Of a DNA stretch of 64,000 nucleotides, positions 32,012 to 43,373 are shown piece after piece. The notes beneath the pieces were generated by a model. The model made no database searches. It had not been told where the DNA came from and worked only from the letters and a program-made list of their open reading frames with translations. Source of the stretch: Favolaschia claudopus (taxonomy: Eukaryota; Basidiomycota; Agaricomycetes; Agaricales; Mycenaceae); assembly GCA_037176885.1 (NCBI GenBank), contig JAWWNJ010000038.1, forward strand, positions 1,054,001 through 1,118,000, in the 5' to 3' direction. Made by a program: the position numbers and the translations under genes. Positions within the stretch are counted from its first letter, which is position 1. Every line of letters starts with the position of its first letter.

Positions 32012-32544
32012 AGGTGCGCATCGCTAAAACACCACCAAATAGGTCCCATCATCGATGCGATCAATGATGTCTCAAATCGCCGGAGAGAATTTTTTTCAAA
32101 ATATATATTGTCTTTCAGCGTTGGGTGGAGGTCAAGGCCCCTTTGTCAAGCTTTTTCAGCCTTCAAGTATGTAGCAGACACACTATAGGCTACTAGAAGG
32201 ACATTCAAAAATATTGTTCTTGCTTAAATAGGGAGTGTTCCGTAAGTACACGTGACTGATTGATTGATTGCATCACTGATGTCTCAAATCCGCCTCAAGA
32301 AAAATATATTTATTGTGAGTTTTGAGCGGATGGAATATCCCTCTAGGGGGTTTACTCTACTACCTAATCGAAGTGTTTTGGCCAGAGGATCAGTCGTGGG
32401 AAGCTTCTGATCTAGACCGGTGACCCTCTCGTGTGAAGACAAATCGTTCACAGAGATTTGTCTTCACACGAGAGGGTCACCGGTACTTCTGATCAAGTGC
32501 TATAAATTTCGTTCTTGTTTGGTGGTGTTTAAGCGATGCGCACC
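32012..32544. mobile_element. TA-target MITE, family F copy 2
   Basis: Ends GGTGCGCATCGCTAAAACAC (left) and its near complement ending GCGATGCGCACCA, with TA on the right only; the left flank is mutated. The interior is homologous to 22821-23263, inverted. It contains the nested hairpin element 32413-32485. Confidence 0.75.
32413..32485. mobile_element. 73-bp perfect hairpin element with 9-bp duplication
   Basis: Perfect 30-bp arms (32416-32445, 32455-32484) starting ACCGGTGACCCTCTCGTGTG with a 9-nt loop. They are flanked by CTTCTGATC at 32404-32412 and 32486-32494. The homologous place in 22821-23263 has only one GTTCTGATC-like copy. A 9-bp duplication suggests a Mutator-like or foldback origin (inference). 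Confidence 0.8.
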
Positions 32545-32843
32545 ATAAAGTGCTTCGGAGTGGGTGAGCACTCGCCTCCCCACTGCAAAGAACGTACAAG
32601 TTCTTCTACTGCGGACGTCGTTGCACGCGCCACGTGGAGAATGGCGGAGCCTCCGGTCAAAACGATCCGTCTTCTCAACCGCGATGTGTGAGGAACATGA
32701 TTTTGGCCCAAATTTTTTCGCCAAGCGAACTGAAATGACTTCTAATCGTGCTCGCAATACAAATCCGACCTTCTGAGGAGAGTCACGGAAAGGTGCCCTG
32801 ACTAAAAGAGTACTGTACAACGTACCTTACAAATGCGGCAATA

Positions 32844-33052
32844 GAGGGTTTGCGATGAGCCATTGAAGCCATTGAATGGCTAACGATTTCCGGATTAGGG
32901 AACTTTGATGGCTCAAAAATTGTTGGCAAATTACACAAGAGGTGCCAGGAATGAAGTTTGGATGCTGAGACTAGGGTTAGCCTTTGTCAATGCGCCTGGA
33001 CTTTGACTTTTGTGTAGCCATTAGCCATCCAATGGCTGCATCGCAAACTCGC
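32844..33052. mobile_element. TA-target MITE, family E copy 3
   Basis: Ends GAGGGTTTGCGATGAGCCAT and its near complement, TA at 32842-32843 and 33053-33054. 209 bp; the inner ends contain AGCCATTGAATGGCT palindromes. Confidence 0.75.
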
Positions 33053-33059
33053 TAATACC

Positions 33060-33395
33060 GGTTTTCTCATCACCAAATTTTGGCAGCGTTGCCAACCACC
33101 ACGTCGAGTGACCCAAGAGTGACCTGTTTTCCTTGTTCTTGCGCATTATTCTGCCTTCTGATGACACCCTACCTGGTCTCTCAGTACTGCAGGACAATTT
33201 TTGATAGTTTTTGGCATAACACTTTGAACTCACTCTCTTGCCTCAGCTGTCGGTTTACAGTTATTTAACCTAGTTCAACTGCTCGCGTGTGCTCAGAGCA
33301 CTCTCGTGGACCACTCTAAAATGTTACAAAGTCTCAACTTAGGTTCATCTCTAGTTGTCCATGGCTTTCTCTGACCCGAAACCATCATTGTCGGC
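33060..33395. repeat. Two-block repeat, copy 2 (rearranged)
   Basis: 33060-33260 is the inverted form of block 2 of 21345-21540, and 33268-33395 is the direct form of block 1 (21203-21340). The switch lies near 33262. Confidence 0.7.
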
Positions 33396-34675
33396 CGAAC
33401 CCTCAACGCCCAGGGAGGGCCCAGCTCACGCTCACACCCCCTTGTCCTCACGAACCACCCCTACGCCCTTGAGCTTTGGGTCACCTGTGTGGTGGGAGAG
33501 GGGAAACCCTATCCGCCGGTCGGTACCAAGAGTCTGATGTTGACTGCACGAGGTATTCTGGCAAGCAAATTTGAGCGTACGTTTTGGCCATGGGCCTCTA
33601 CGAACCTCTACGGAGTGCCACAAAGCATTTGCTGCTGGTCCTGGGACCAGCAAGGTACGGATTCTCTTTGAGATGAATGGATGCATTTGTAGTATATGCT
33701 GTACTTCATTTTGTGTCATGTACCGGTGATATTGTGACCCTAATAACCTTTTCAAGAGTCGAGTCGTCAGGTCAAGTTTTACCCCCAAATCTTGGATTTC
33801 TCAGGCTGTGTTCCACCGTGTTAGCTGCCCAGTGTTGTTCCTTGCTAGTGTAACTCCCATCCACTGACCTCAGTGTCAATTGGGAAGGTGACATGGCCTT
33901 CAATTCCTTGGAGCTCAACCACGACGAGTACTGGAGCACAGCGGCCAGACTTGGGGTGCACAAAACCAACAGCCGTTATCGCACTCGGAAGCTCGAGTTC
34001 GACGAGTTTTCTGCGCTCGGAGCCAATACGGAAGATCCTCAGCACGCCACTACGGCAGCCGATTACCATCAAGTCTTTTGCGCGAGTGACTAGGTTTGGG
34101 GAATGTTGATGCCCTTCGTCACAGCTCATTTTTGCAGTGAATATAGACGTTACACTTGCACGCAAACCTCTATTTAACAAAAGACGGTCCCCTCTGTGCC
34201 GAGCAGCTGAAAAAAAAAAAACTTCGAGTATAGTGCCGATTTCGAGGATTTGGTCCCCCTTGGCCCTGAGTGAATGAGAGAGCGTATGCGTTGGCCGAAT
34301 CCAAAATGTCCTGGGAACGGAGCGCTCGAGGGGTACCATACTAACATTACACTCCCTCCATTTGCTTCTTTTACCTCCGCCGTTTTACGTCTGACTTAGA
34401 CACTACCCACAAACACTGTGGCCGGCAAACCCCGCGAATTTCACCTGCACCTATCAAGCTCGGAATACTCAGCAACCTTTCGGTTTTGGAAACCTATATT
34501 GCAACATGAGCAGCTGACGATCCGGTTGAAACTCAATCTGACAAAAATCCTAAAGCCCGAAATCTTGAATTTATGATTTCTTGCGAGCTCAGCATCCACA
34601 TCCCGAACATATTGCTAGACGAATTATAAAGCGGGGATTGTCAGAATAGCAGGTTGATGTCCGGATCAGCTGGGT
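33396..34675. other. No recognised gene; one 164-aa open frame
   Basis: A minus-strand frame at 33845-34339 is open and partly protein-like (DLMVIGCRSGVLRIFRIG, LELPSAITAVGFVHPKSGR), faintly recalling beta-propeller strands. I cannot assign it, and its N-terminal half looks non-coding. Confidence 0.3.
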
Positions 34676-34696
34676 GTTATCTGCAGTGCAGATAAC
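34676..34696. repeat. 21-bp perfect palindrome
   Basis: GTTATCTGCA, G, TGCAGATAAC. It shares the outer GTTATCT/AGATAAC with the frame-breaking palindrome at 26672-26688. A CAGATAACAG word follows at about 34844. Confidence 0.75.
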
Positions 34697-35280
34697 ATTG
34701 AGATAACACTCTTGCCGTTTTCTCCTGCTTCTGGGGTTGGAAAGTCCTGGAAATAGTTTGGTGTATATGAGAGGATAAATTGGGATGTTCTGACTTTTTA
34801 CATTATGAATTGATTATGAAAATCGAGCCCGAAACCGTCAAAATCAGATAACAGCCAAGGCACGCAGGTAACAGTCACGGTCACCGTGACATCACTCTTC
34901 CCTCCGTTCCTCGTCCTGGCTTGCTACTCGCTCTCTCTGCTTCGCAACTGACAGGGTATCACGTTGTGTCACTCAAAGCTGCCTTTCTACCTCTCTCAAG
35001 CTTCTTCAAATAATTGCTGGACTGCCCAAAATCCGTGGCAATCCCTCACAATCCCTCCATTCCCCCTCTTCAAAATAGCCTCAACGACCAGCTGTTTGTC
35101 AGCGCGGCGGCCTTGAACATGTAGCCACGACACTGCCCGAGTCCGTGGGACCTCTCCTGATCAATATCTTCTTGCTATCTCGTCTCTTCATGCGTCGCGC
35201 TGGCACCCACTGGCAGAAAGCTTACTTCCAGATTCAAATTATACAATTAAGAAAGGCCGTGTTCCTATAGCAAGATTACG
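34697..35280. other. Probable leader of the Gag element
   Basis: CT-rich leader-like sequence (34890-35200) with no open frame precedes the Gag. No copy of the 37664-37806 LTR was found here, so a 5' LTR is absent or too diverged. Confidence 0.4.
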
Positions 35281-37486
35281 GTGAGTCCCCGTTCTGGGAC
35301 TCCCCGACCGGAGATTCGTGCCTCTTCGACAAAGCCACGCCCAGTTTCCCCCGACCTATTATACAGTCGAGCGGTCGCGGGTGGACCTTCCTCTCGTGTA
35401 GACCTTCCACTGCCTTCGGGTGGTGAGACCCCATCACCGTTTGGTGGTGAGACTGCTTCGCCTTCGGGCGTCGAACCGTTGCCTCTGGGCAACGAGACTT
35501 CACCGTCGGTACCTTCGACGCGTGCGCCATCGGTGACCCCGATGCGTAGCGAGCTCTCTGGGCCCGTTCTGACCTCAGCCGTGGATCGGGGGATGCTCGA
35601 CGAAGGCCTTGCCACGCCTCGCATGGCAACGCCCGGTCGTCAAGCTTCAGCGGATTCACTCACCGTAGTAAATTCTCAGAATATGTTATCCCATTCCACA
35701 TCGACCGTATCCCGTGCGATTCAGAACATGAGTGTGAGTGAGCTTGTGAGTATCGCTCGCCGCCACCAAGCTTTGGCCCAGGAAGCTTTGGCTGCTGCGT
35801 CAGGGCGCGGGATAACTAATCCCGCGTGAGAACACGCCAGTTGATGAGAACACGAACTTGATAGATATTGATGATAGATCGGCAGTGAATGTGCCTGAAA
35901 CTATTGTCAGTCCGGCCATACCTCATGGTGTTGGAACCTCCCGCCAGAAAGGTAAAGGTGCTGACCCTCGCAACTGGGGTGCAGCTAACCTTTCGGAAGA
36001 TTTCTCTGAGCGCGATATCGACGCGCAAAGAAACGCTCTTGAGAATTTCGCCGAAATTCGCCGTGCTGTCAAAGAAGAACAGCTTTCACCGCCACCTGGG
36101 TTCTTTGATCAAATGCCAATCACCTTGGCTTCTGAACGGACCGAACCCCGAACTCCGAGATCATTGCTCAAGCCGATGAAAGATTCAATTAACTCTGGCC
36201 AGAGTGTAGATGAAAAGATTGCTGATCTGCAAGCGCAGATCAGCAGCTTGCAACGTTCTCGGACGATAACGCCCAAGGTTAACTTAACCAGGGCACAGAC
36301 TGCTGTTAAAAACAGCATTGATAGACAGAGTAGTGCGGATCACGGAGCTCGCGGATTCCGTCCCGATCCCACTCCTGCTGCACGCGTCGCGCCAGGCAGC
36401 TTTATAGAGCGTACGTTGCGCAATGCCGAGCGCGTAGATGGTTCACACACCCTATCCGACCCATCTGATTCGTCGAGCTCAGACTCTGAGCCCTCGGATG
36501 GTTCAGGTTCCGGGAAGTCACACCCGTCACGTCATCGGCGCAAGCGCCGTTCCTCTAAGAAGAGCCGGAATTCTCGTAGGAAGAATAAAATGATTCTCAA
36601 GCCTATCCCTCCAAAGGAATACGATGGCTCACCGGATGCCATTGCATTCCATCGATTCGTCAAGGAAGGATCGAATTATGTTCAACTCGGAAAAGTTCCC
36701 ACCGACCAACGAGTGTTTTACTTGTCGTACTACTTGACGGCTCGTGCACTTGAATTCTACAACAGTAAAGTTGAGAATGACGAGCATGTTTGGACTTTGA
36801 GTGAATTCTTCTGGGGTTTATTCAATTTTTGTTTTCCTGTGAACTTCCGCGAGAAGCAACGCACTCGATTGCGTTCTTGCCTTCAAGGCACCAAGTCAGT
36901 GTTGATTCACAAGGCCGAATGGGAGCGGATATACAACACCATTGGTCTTGAAGCCAACCAGGAGAAGGTTGTAATGTTCTGGCGGAGCCTCAACGCCGAC
37001 ATACGCAAGGAAATGTTCCGGGATAAACTCGATCCGGAAACCTCCTCTTGGGCTGAAGTCACTGCTGGTGCTGAGAGCGCTGAAATTATCGTCAAGGTTG
37101 ACGACGATAACGATGAAATTGATATGGCTGAATCGAGTAAGACTCAATTCAGACCCGATGAACCCAAATTGGAAACAGATGTGAACGAGAAACGTCGTAC
37201 CGGAGGGCGCGTTATCTTGGTTTCCAGTGCTGAACCCGAACCTCCCAAGTCGAAATCTCGTGACAACGGCAGCCATTTGTCTGCCAAGAAGCGAAGTGAA
37301 TACCTTGCAGCCGGCTTGTGCTTTAATTGCGGGGTGCATGGACACCTTTCCCGCAATTGTCCTGAATTGAACACAATGGTTTCCAAAGGTAAACCTCCTG
37401 GATTTGCGTCCCATGCGGTTGATTTCGCAATGACGACTGATCGCGATGCTCTTTTGGAGAGCACAGAAGTACTTGAACACTTCTAA
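35281..37486 (+). pseudogene. gag: Gypsy-type Gag with CCHC zinc knuckle, frameshifted, no pol
   Basis: Two plus-strand frames, 35281-35829 and about 35816-37486, are joined by a one-base frameshift near 35820. The first part is Ser/Pro-rich and ends with VSELVSIARRHQALAQEALA. The second holds a Ser/Asp-rich and basic (KRRSSKKSRNSRRK) linker, then a retrotransposon Gag capsid domain (IPPKEYDGSPDAIAFHRFVK, YFLSYYLTA-like YLSYYLTARALEFY, FFWGLFNFCFP, REKQRTRLRSCLQ) and a CCHC knuckle CFNCGVHGHLSRNC at about 37315. Gag assembles cytoplasmic particles and packages element RNA. There is no ATG at the start; ACG at 35278 may be a mutated one. Protease, RT, RNase H and integrase are missing. About 180 bp after the stop comes a purine-rich tract and a probable LTR. 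The second frame itself is open for over 540 codons, long for a neutral relic. Confidence 0.88.
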
Positions 37487-37663
37487 ATTCGCATGATTTC
37501 CTTCCTCGACATCGAAATGGTCGTCGAGGAGGGCGAGGAGACCCGAATGGTTTGATTTTGATTTTTCGAAGACCATTTCGGACATTGAATTGAGTTTGAA
37601 CATGATTTATTTATTTTCTGACTAGATATTGAGCTCGTCGTTGTCGACGATCTGGAGGGCGGA

Positions 37664-37806
37664 TGTGACGGATCGACGTTCGCATCTGCTCACGGCAATA
37701 TTTCCCCGAGTCGTTGCCAAGACTCTGATACACAGCCTCCATTTTCTAGTATAAGTAGCTAGCTTTTGTCGTAGATTGCTTTCCCTTGGTCAATCTAAGA
37801 CTTACA
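37664..37806 (+). repeat. Probable 3' LTR, 143 bp
   Basis: It begins TGTGACGG and ends CTTACA, is preceded by the polypurine-like GGAGGGCGGA, and contains a TATAAGTAG box. It lies downstream of Gag. No second copy was found in the window, so the call rests on position and TG...CA ends. Confidence 0.45.
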
Positions 37807-38351
37807 GTACACCAGTTCTTTTGTTTGATCCACTTGTGCCGGAACTCGACTCGCCTTCGCTTCCGTCACACATGGCTTCCGTAATTCCCCATGTTTGGTC
37901 AAGTAAGGGGCCGAAGAGTTTTCAGATTGTAGGCTTGTTTACCACCCTTACTAGCCAAAGCAAGTGTGCAAAAACATTTGAATAGATCACATGTGCAAGC
38001 TAGAGGTAGTCGAAAGTGGTCTGGAAGATTTCCGTTGAACAACGAGCAGAAGTTGAAAGACACAGGTGAATTTCAAGCTATTGCCAAAATTGAGGAACAG
38101 AGTTGGCCACAACAATTTGTGTAGGTTTAAGGAATATCCTGGAATATCCTGACGTATTTTTCAAACTCGAAGTCTTGGAGAAATATCACGTGGTCGCGAA
38201 GCAATCGTCGCATTACGGTTACTTTTGTCAATACCGAGTATCATGTAGAATATCCTTCTATGTCCTCCGTTCCCCAAAAATGTCTGACAATGTATGAAAA
38301 GGTCAGAATTGATGGGAATTTCCATAAAAGGCAAGCAAAGTGATCTTGCCG
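37807..38351. other. No gene; solo end of family C element
   Basis: At about 38217-38241 CGGTTACTTTTGTCAATACC-GAG followed by TA matches the right ends of the family C elements (5657, 49374). No left partner was seen. Confidence 0.5.
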
Positions 38352-39085
38352 CCACTGTACACTGTGCGAAGTATTTGTCATGCAATTCAAAACAATAATG
38401 AGGAATTTCAAGATTCCTGATGTTTTGTCATGAACCACATCATGAAATTCAAGATGCCTTTCACGATGCTCAGAAACTCAATTTTACGATAGTTGTTGAG
38501 CATATAAATTCATGACAAAACATCATGAATTTCATCATGCAAGACTGTCGAATTTTTGCCAAGTCCACTAGCCAGGTTGTTGAGTACATAATATCCTACT
38601 CACACATCATCTACCCTCCCTAATGCAAAGAGGGGTTGAAGAAGGTGACCAAAAGCTGGTAAAGTAATATCTGTAACGGGTTCAGTAGTTGGACTCACTC
38701 GAGGTAGCTGCATATATGGTGTAACAAACCGATGCTAATAAAATCCATCTTGGCTGATTTGGATGTATGCACTGGCGTCCTATCTAGATGATAGCCATGA
38801 GGTCATGCGTTCGACTCCGCCTGGTGTCGATATTCTGCTTTTATAATTTTGCTCCTTTTCACCGCCAAAATCATGATGTTATCATCATGAATTCACAACA
38901 AAACATCATGAAAATAACGTCATGAATGTTCCCATAACCGTAATGAATTTCACGATGCACTTTCATGATGTTGCGTCGTGAATTTCAAGAGTGCATCATG
39001 AATTTCGTGACAATTCATCGTGAACTTTCTAATGAATCGTCATGAAAAACATGAGGAATTTCATGATACTTTGACTGCACAGTGG
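38352..39085. mobile_element. Element rich in ATGAATTTC/GAAATTCAT words
   Basis: Imperfect inverted ends CCACTGTACACTGTGCGAAG and its partner ending TGACTGCACAGTGG. Inside, more than ten CATGAATTTC, CATCATGAA and TTCATGATG words occur in both orientations. Clear target duplications were not found. A tRNA-like stretch lies at about 38767-38830. Confidence 0.5.
38767..38830 (+). other. tRNA-like stretch (possible SINE head)
   Basis: A CTAT-CTAGATG-ATAG stem-loop resembles an anticodon arm and GCGTTCGACTCC resembles a B box. The acceptor and T stems do not pair well, so this is at best a tRNA-derived relic. Confidence 0.25.
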
Positions 39086-40869
39086 AAGGGGAGATGCCGG
39101 AGTTTCGAGCCAGTAAGTACCTCAGAAAGGTGCTTAGTATCCCAATAGTTTATAGATCCAATATTTAAGGTTGGGAGGTGTTTCCCGTTGTTCAGAGAGG
39201 GAGGCAACTCGGCACACCAATTTCCCGCCTCAAAGCATACATAAAAAGAATGTGTAATAATAGGACAAAGAGACCATGCTGTTGAAGTATTTATTTCTCT
39301 TCCATTTACCGTACATACCTTACATTCTCCAATTCGCAATCCGTTCCGTTACGCGTCACACATTCCTTATGTAGCTTTGTGTCACCGTCACATTCCACTG
39401 CTGCAATTCCGCCTCCACATGACTTCCCAATCGGGAAACTTTTCTCGGTCGCTCGGCGACCGGTCTGATGGCGGCGGCCTTTAGGCAGGAGGCGACAAGC
39501 AGGGCCACACAACGCGCACCCCTTGCCTTCTTCCGCCGCCTCCACCGCCCTCCGCTCTCAGCGATGCTCCCATGCTCTCTTGTCTGCGTAACCCACCTCG
39601 CCCAGTGTATCCTCGCGGCTACCCAACTACATACGCACCCAATTGCAAACGGTGCTCGCAGACTCGCCCTTGGTGAATGTGAGGCTGCTGCTCATACGTG
39701 CTCGTTTCTTACTAGGCGAGACGAGGCTGCCCTTGCCATCGTCCCGCTCTCCCACCCGCGGCGCCGCTCGTCAATCGCGCCACGTACGCTTTAATCCTTC
39801 ACGAACATCTTCTCCATGCCCCAGGACTTGAACAAGAATGTCCTCGCCCAGCGCGAGGTTTCAAAAGGCCCCCTGGCTACCCTCACGCCGCTCCCGCCTC
39901 TACCGAGCGTTTCTGCAGGCAACTCCCTCATCTCCTGCTACCCTTTTCCGCCTGCATCTGGCTCTTTGTCTTCCGCTGTTGTCTCGCCCTTGTCTGCCGC
40001 ATCCCCGACCTCACCCACCCGACCTTTCCATGGGCTTCTTCTGTTGCCTCTTGACTTGTATCTACTCTTATCATGTATCTTCATCTCGTGTAGTATTGTC
40101 AATGTTATATCTTTATTTCTCTCTCTCCCTTCAATTTCTCGGTACTTACTCTCTTTCCCGACTCTTACCCACCTACATAGCCCAGACCCTCATGACAGGG
40201 CTCCCAAATTGGGATGTCATGAGGGTCGTGTGTACGAGACAGGCCCCCGGTCACTTCACCAAGACCCGGTCCGCAAAATTTCGTCGATTTTGGTTGTTTT
40301 ACTCTAGGTTTTTGGCACTGATGGCGGTCTGGGGGCCTCAAAAAAGCCGATTTTTTCTTGAAAACCCGGCAATGTCTTAGTTTTGAGCGTACGCGTCTGG
40401 CCAGCTAGTCAGATGCTCCAAAATGTGGCTGGTTCCGAAAAAATACCCTTGAAAATGGGTCGTTGATTTACTCTATGGGCGGACTTGGATAAGAGGCACG
40501 ACAACTTTAGTAGCATAGGCGCTCGCGAACGCCTATTGATGGCGCGGAGCGCCTATTTTTACCAGTCGAACGCCTATCCGCCGTCCCCAACGCCTATTGC
40601 ATGCCTCCTGGGCGATTGCTGGCGGCACCTCGGCATCTGAGTCCGATTCGCGCCCTTGAAGTTGTGATTCGGCGTTTACCGGCGTGTGCGACGCGATGGT
40701 GAGTCAAATCTCGCGTATGATAGCGGACCTAACTTCATGTCCAGCCGGATTTTTGCTCAAAATTCTTTGAGATTTAGAAGGAAAACTAGGGTGGGTTTAG
40801 GCATAAAATTTTCATTTCAGAGAAATCGGAGTAACCGAAATTTTTGTGGAAATTTCAAAACTGTGTGTA

Positions 40870-40903
<34 letters not shown>

Positions 40904-41146
40904 GGAGCGTTGGGTCTTGGAACCTAACGATTATCAGTCTGCAGATGCATTCCGAGTCGTCCGCTTGGTTACTGGCTGTGGACCAGAAAATGCCGGGGAA
41001 GTTGTCCGGGAGGAAATGCCTTACGCACGATGAAAAACCAGTGTGGGACTCCAGCAGCTAGGAATTAACCAATTCAACTTTCATGGGCTGTATACCCACT
41101 AAAACCCCCCTATTGAAAGTCCAGTTATCCGGCAAATTGTCCTCAT
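39086..41146. other. No recognised gene
   Basis: Holds a 13-bp-stem hairpin at 40187-40229 (GACCCTCATGACA and complement), four ACGCCTAT-containing repeats at 40520-40600 and a T homopolymer of about 32 bases at 40870-40901. A CT-rich stretch at 39800-40180 gives open frames without family features. Confidence 0.4.
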
Positions 41147-41149
41147 TCA

Positions 41150-41730
41150 AGAGTAACCCGCTCCAGGTAATAAGACCTGTTTCTGGCTAAATGCCAGAGA
41201 GCCAAACCTGACTCTGTTTGTCAAGATTCGGTCACGATCTAGTGCCGAATTTACTGCGAACAGCCATCTATTGTGCACTTCCGCATGAGTATGTACTTTT
41301 CCCGGATTTGTGATCACCCGTTCTACTCGTAAATTCAAATGAGATGCCATGAAACTCCGCTATCATAACATCGAGTTTCACTCGATTTCACCTGTTGAAA
41401 GGCAAAATAACCACTCGCTTGACTGCGTCCTTGAGCTCGTCCACCGATACCGTTTCCAGAGCATTGATTGGAAGAACGAGGACATGCCGCTTGTAAAGCC
41501 GGCGTACCAGAGAGAGCCAGACAGCTTTGGAGCAAGATATTTCGTGGAGGTATTTGCTGACCTAGAAACCTTTAGATAACACGGGGACATATGCACGAAA
41601 GGCGTAATTTGAGCTTACTCGAGATATTGAGAGAACGGTGTACACATCCGTCAGACAGAGGATGGAGGGGAGGACATCCACGTCAAGTGTTTCAAAAGTC
41701 ATTAAAAGCTCTGAGCGTTGAAAGAAGGAG
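41150..41730 (-). pseudogene. F-box-like protein remnant
   Basis: Minus strand. The end of exon 1 (upper end near 41730, 3' end at 41619) reads DVLPSILCLTDVYTVLSISR. A 57-bp GT-AG intron (41562-41618) leads to exon 2 (41392-41561), VSKYLHEISCSKAVWLSLVR and LPINALETVSVDELKDAVKR. Together these resemble the F-box plus following linker of the many mushroom F-box proteins, which recruit substrates to SCF ubiquitin ligases. A donor at 41391 and a third segment ending VLLPGAGYS (compare LLPGGRY in family members) suggest a further exon, but its frame does not join cleanly and it stops at once at 41147-41160. I judge it a truncated relic. No start codon could be fixed. Confidence 0.5.
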
Positions 41731-41873
41731 GGTTCCGTTCGGCTGCCTTCGGACATCGCTACGGCTTCTGCCGTGCGGCAGAGGACAACACCAAACAACA
41801 ACGGCATTTCAACTGGAACGTTCGAACTTCGAAAAATGAATAAGATATCCCATCCACCCTCCACAAACATCAC

Positions 41874-42250
41874 GTGAGACTTCTATTCTCGGATGCGGAA
41901 TTATTATAAAAACAACAAATCTCAAGGAGCTAAATCCCTTCGGTCAGATTGCTTATATGTATCTCAGAGTGCCATAGAAAAAATGCCAGAGCTCTGGATG
42001 CCGCGTGGAGGCTTGAATTACGCCACAACATTTTGTGATGGCAAACGGTGGGTGAGAGAATTTTCGGACGCGTCACCTTGCGTCGGTAATTCCAGTCCAA
42101 CAACTTAGCAGACTCAAATATTAATGTGGGACAAAATGAGGATGAGATAGAAATGCACAATCTGACCGAAGGATTTGGCCAGATTCAAGCTACAACACAT
42201 TCAGCGGACGGGTTTGTCGAAGTTTACCCAAAAAGGAAATATCATGTGAC
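41874..42250. other. No recognised gene
   Basis: One short plus-strand frame (41893-42108) without known motifs. Confidence 0.35.
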
Positions 42251-42264
42251 CGGTTGAAACAAGC

Positions 42265-42328
42265 CAGACGACCCCGCATGCCGTCAGAGCCACCAGGTGG
42301 CTTCTGGCGGCGCACCGCAAACTCTCCA
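42265..42328. mobile_element. Right-end fragment of family E MITE
   Basis: GCATGCCGTCAGAGCCACCA and GGTGGCTTCTGGCGG continue to CACCGCAAACTCTC, nearly identical to the right end of 22503-22798. No left end. Confidence 0.75.
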
Positions 42329-42550
42329 TTGTTTGGCTATCTGAGAACCACTCAGATCCGTCTTTGCAATTCTGGCAGTTGGTACGCGCTTCTGCAGGCC
42401 GGAACTCGGCATACAAATCATATTTTGTCCAGTGGCTGATTCCAACATAAAAGTATGTTTGTAATGCCGGTGCCCGGCTTACAGAAAAGGGGGAGTTTGC
42501 GTGAATTCCGTGTTCTTGAGAGCATAATTTAATACTGAACAATTCTATCA

Positions 42551-43200
42551 TTAATCCTCGAATACAAATTCGCTAAGGTCCATTCCATATGTATCTAAAG
42601 TAAAACTAAGCTCTGCTCGGCGCATCACATCTGCTTCAAGCATCTTCATTGACTCCGTCACATTTGCTCTCTGTAGTCTGCTCAGTGGAAAAGGGGTACG
42701 AAATGCAACTCCGGACAATTTTTTGACCTGAGAAATGGCCACGAAAGAAAGACCCGAGGAAATTTCCCTGGGCCCAAGGTCAATGACCGCTTGTTTCAGC
42801 GTTAGTCCTTGACTCTTGTGGATTGTGATTGCCCAAGCTGCTGTTGAGGGGAGTTTTGTTCTTGATCATGACTTCCCCATCTTATCCTCCCACCTGGGGC
42901 AATTGGAACCCAACTCGGATCAATACCCTGGAGTGGATCAAATTTCATTCAATTGGTTACTCATAGACAATACCTGAATAACCGCTATCATCACATTTAA
43001 CAAACACGACCACTATCTCCTCCGACTTCAAGAACGCCGTCGCCCCGCCCGACCCGAGCTCCTTCAGCAATAAGCACCTCTTGCTCCAACCCATCAGTCC
43101 TCTTCAGAAGCCTTGCTAGCTTCACGGCTATTGTGCTCAGCCCGACAAAGCAAGACAGGTTTTCCCAACGATGCAAGACAGCGAGTGTTCCATCCATCGT
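42551..43200 (-). pseudogene. Helitron/PIF1-like helicase C-terminal remnant
   Basis: The minus strand encodes STAAWAITIHKSQGLTLKQA and LGPREISSGLSFVAISQVKK, the C-terminal helicase motifs V/VI of Helitron/PIF1 helicases (about 42560-42860). Further upstream are VLIAEGARV (about 43070) and VFVKCDDSGYSG (about 42985-43020), which belong just before them but are in different frames. A possible intron (GTATTG to CTCCAG, about 42934-42980) separates the parts. In the living element this helicase unwinds DNA for rolling-circle transposition. It covers a different part of the protein than 15865-16475 and so comes from another copy or the missing end. Confidence 0.85.
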
Positions 43201-43373
43201 TTTCGGTCACGCCGAACTTGGGCAGCTCTTGCGCGTGAAGCTTTCAGAAATTCAGAAGTAGTGGTTACATATTAGAGTAGCATAGAATCTTGGATGCTAT
43301 AAAGATTAAATGCGTACAATGTTGACCAGAGAATTTCAAAGACCACGATAGTTCTCAGAGAATGTCCAGGGCC
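43201..43373. other. No recognised gene
   Basis: Short spacer between the helicase remnant and the TIR element. Confidence 0.4.

Noticed and set aside
40870..40901. Long T run as a possible retroposon poly(A) tail
   Set aside because: No target duplication or retroposon body was found next to it; best left as a homopolymer.
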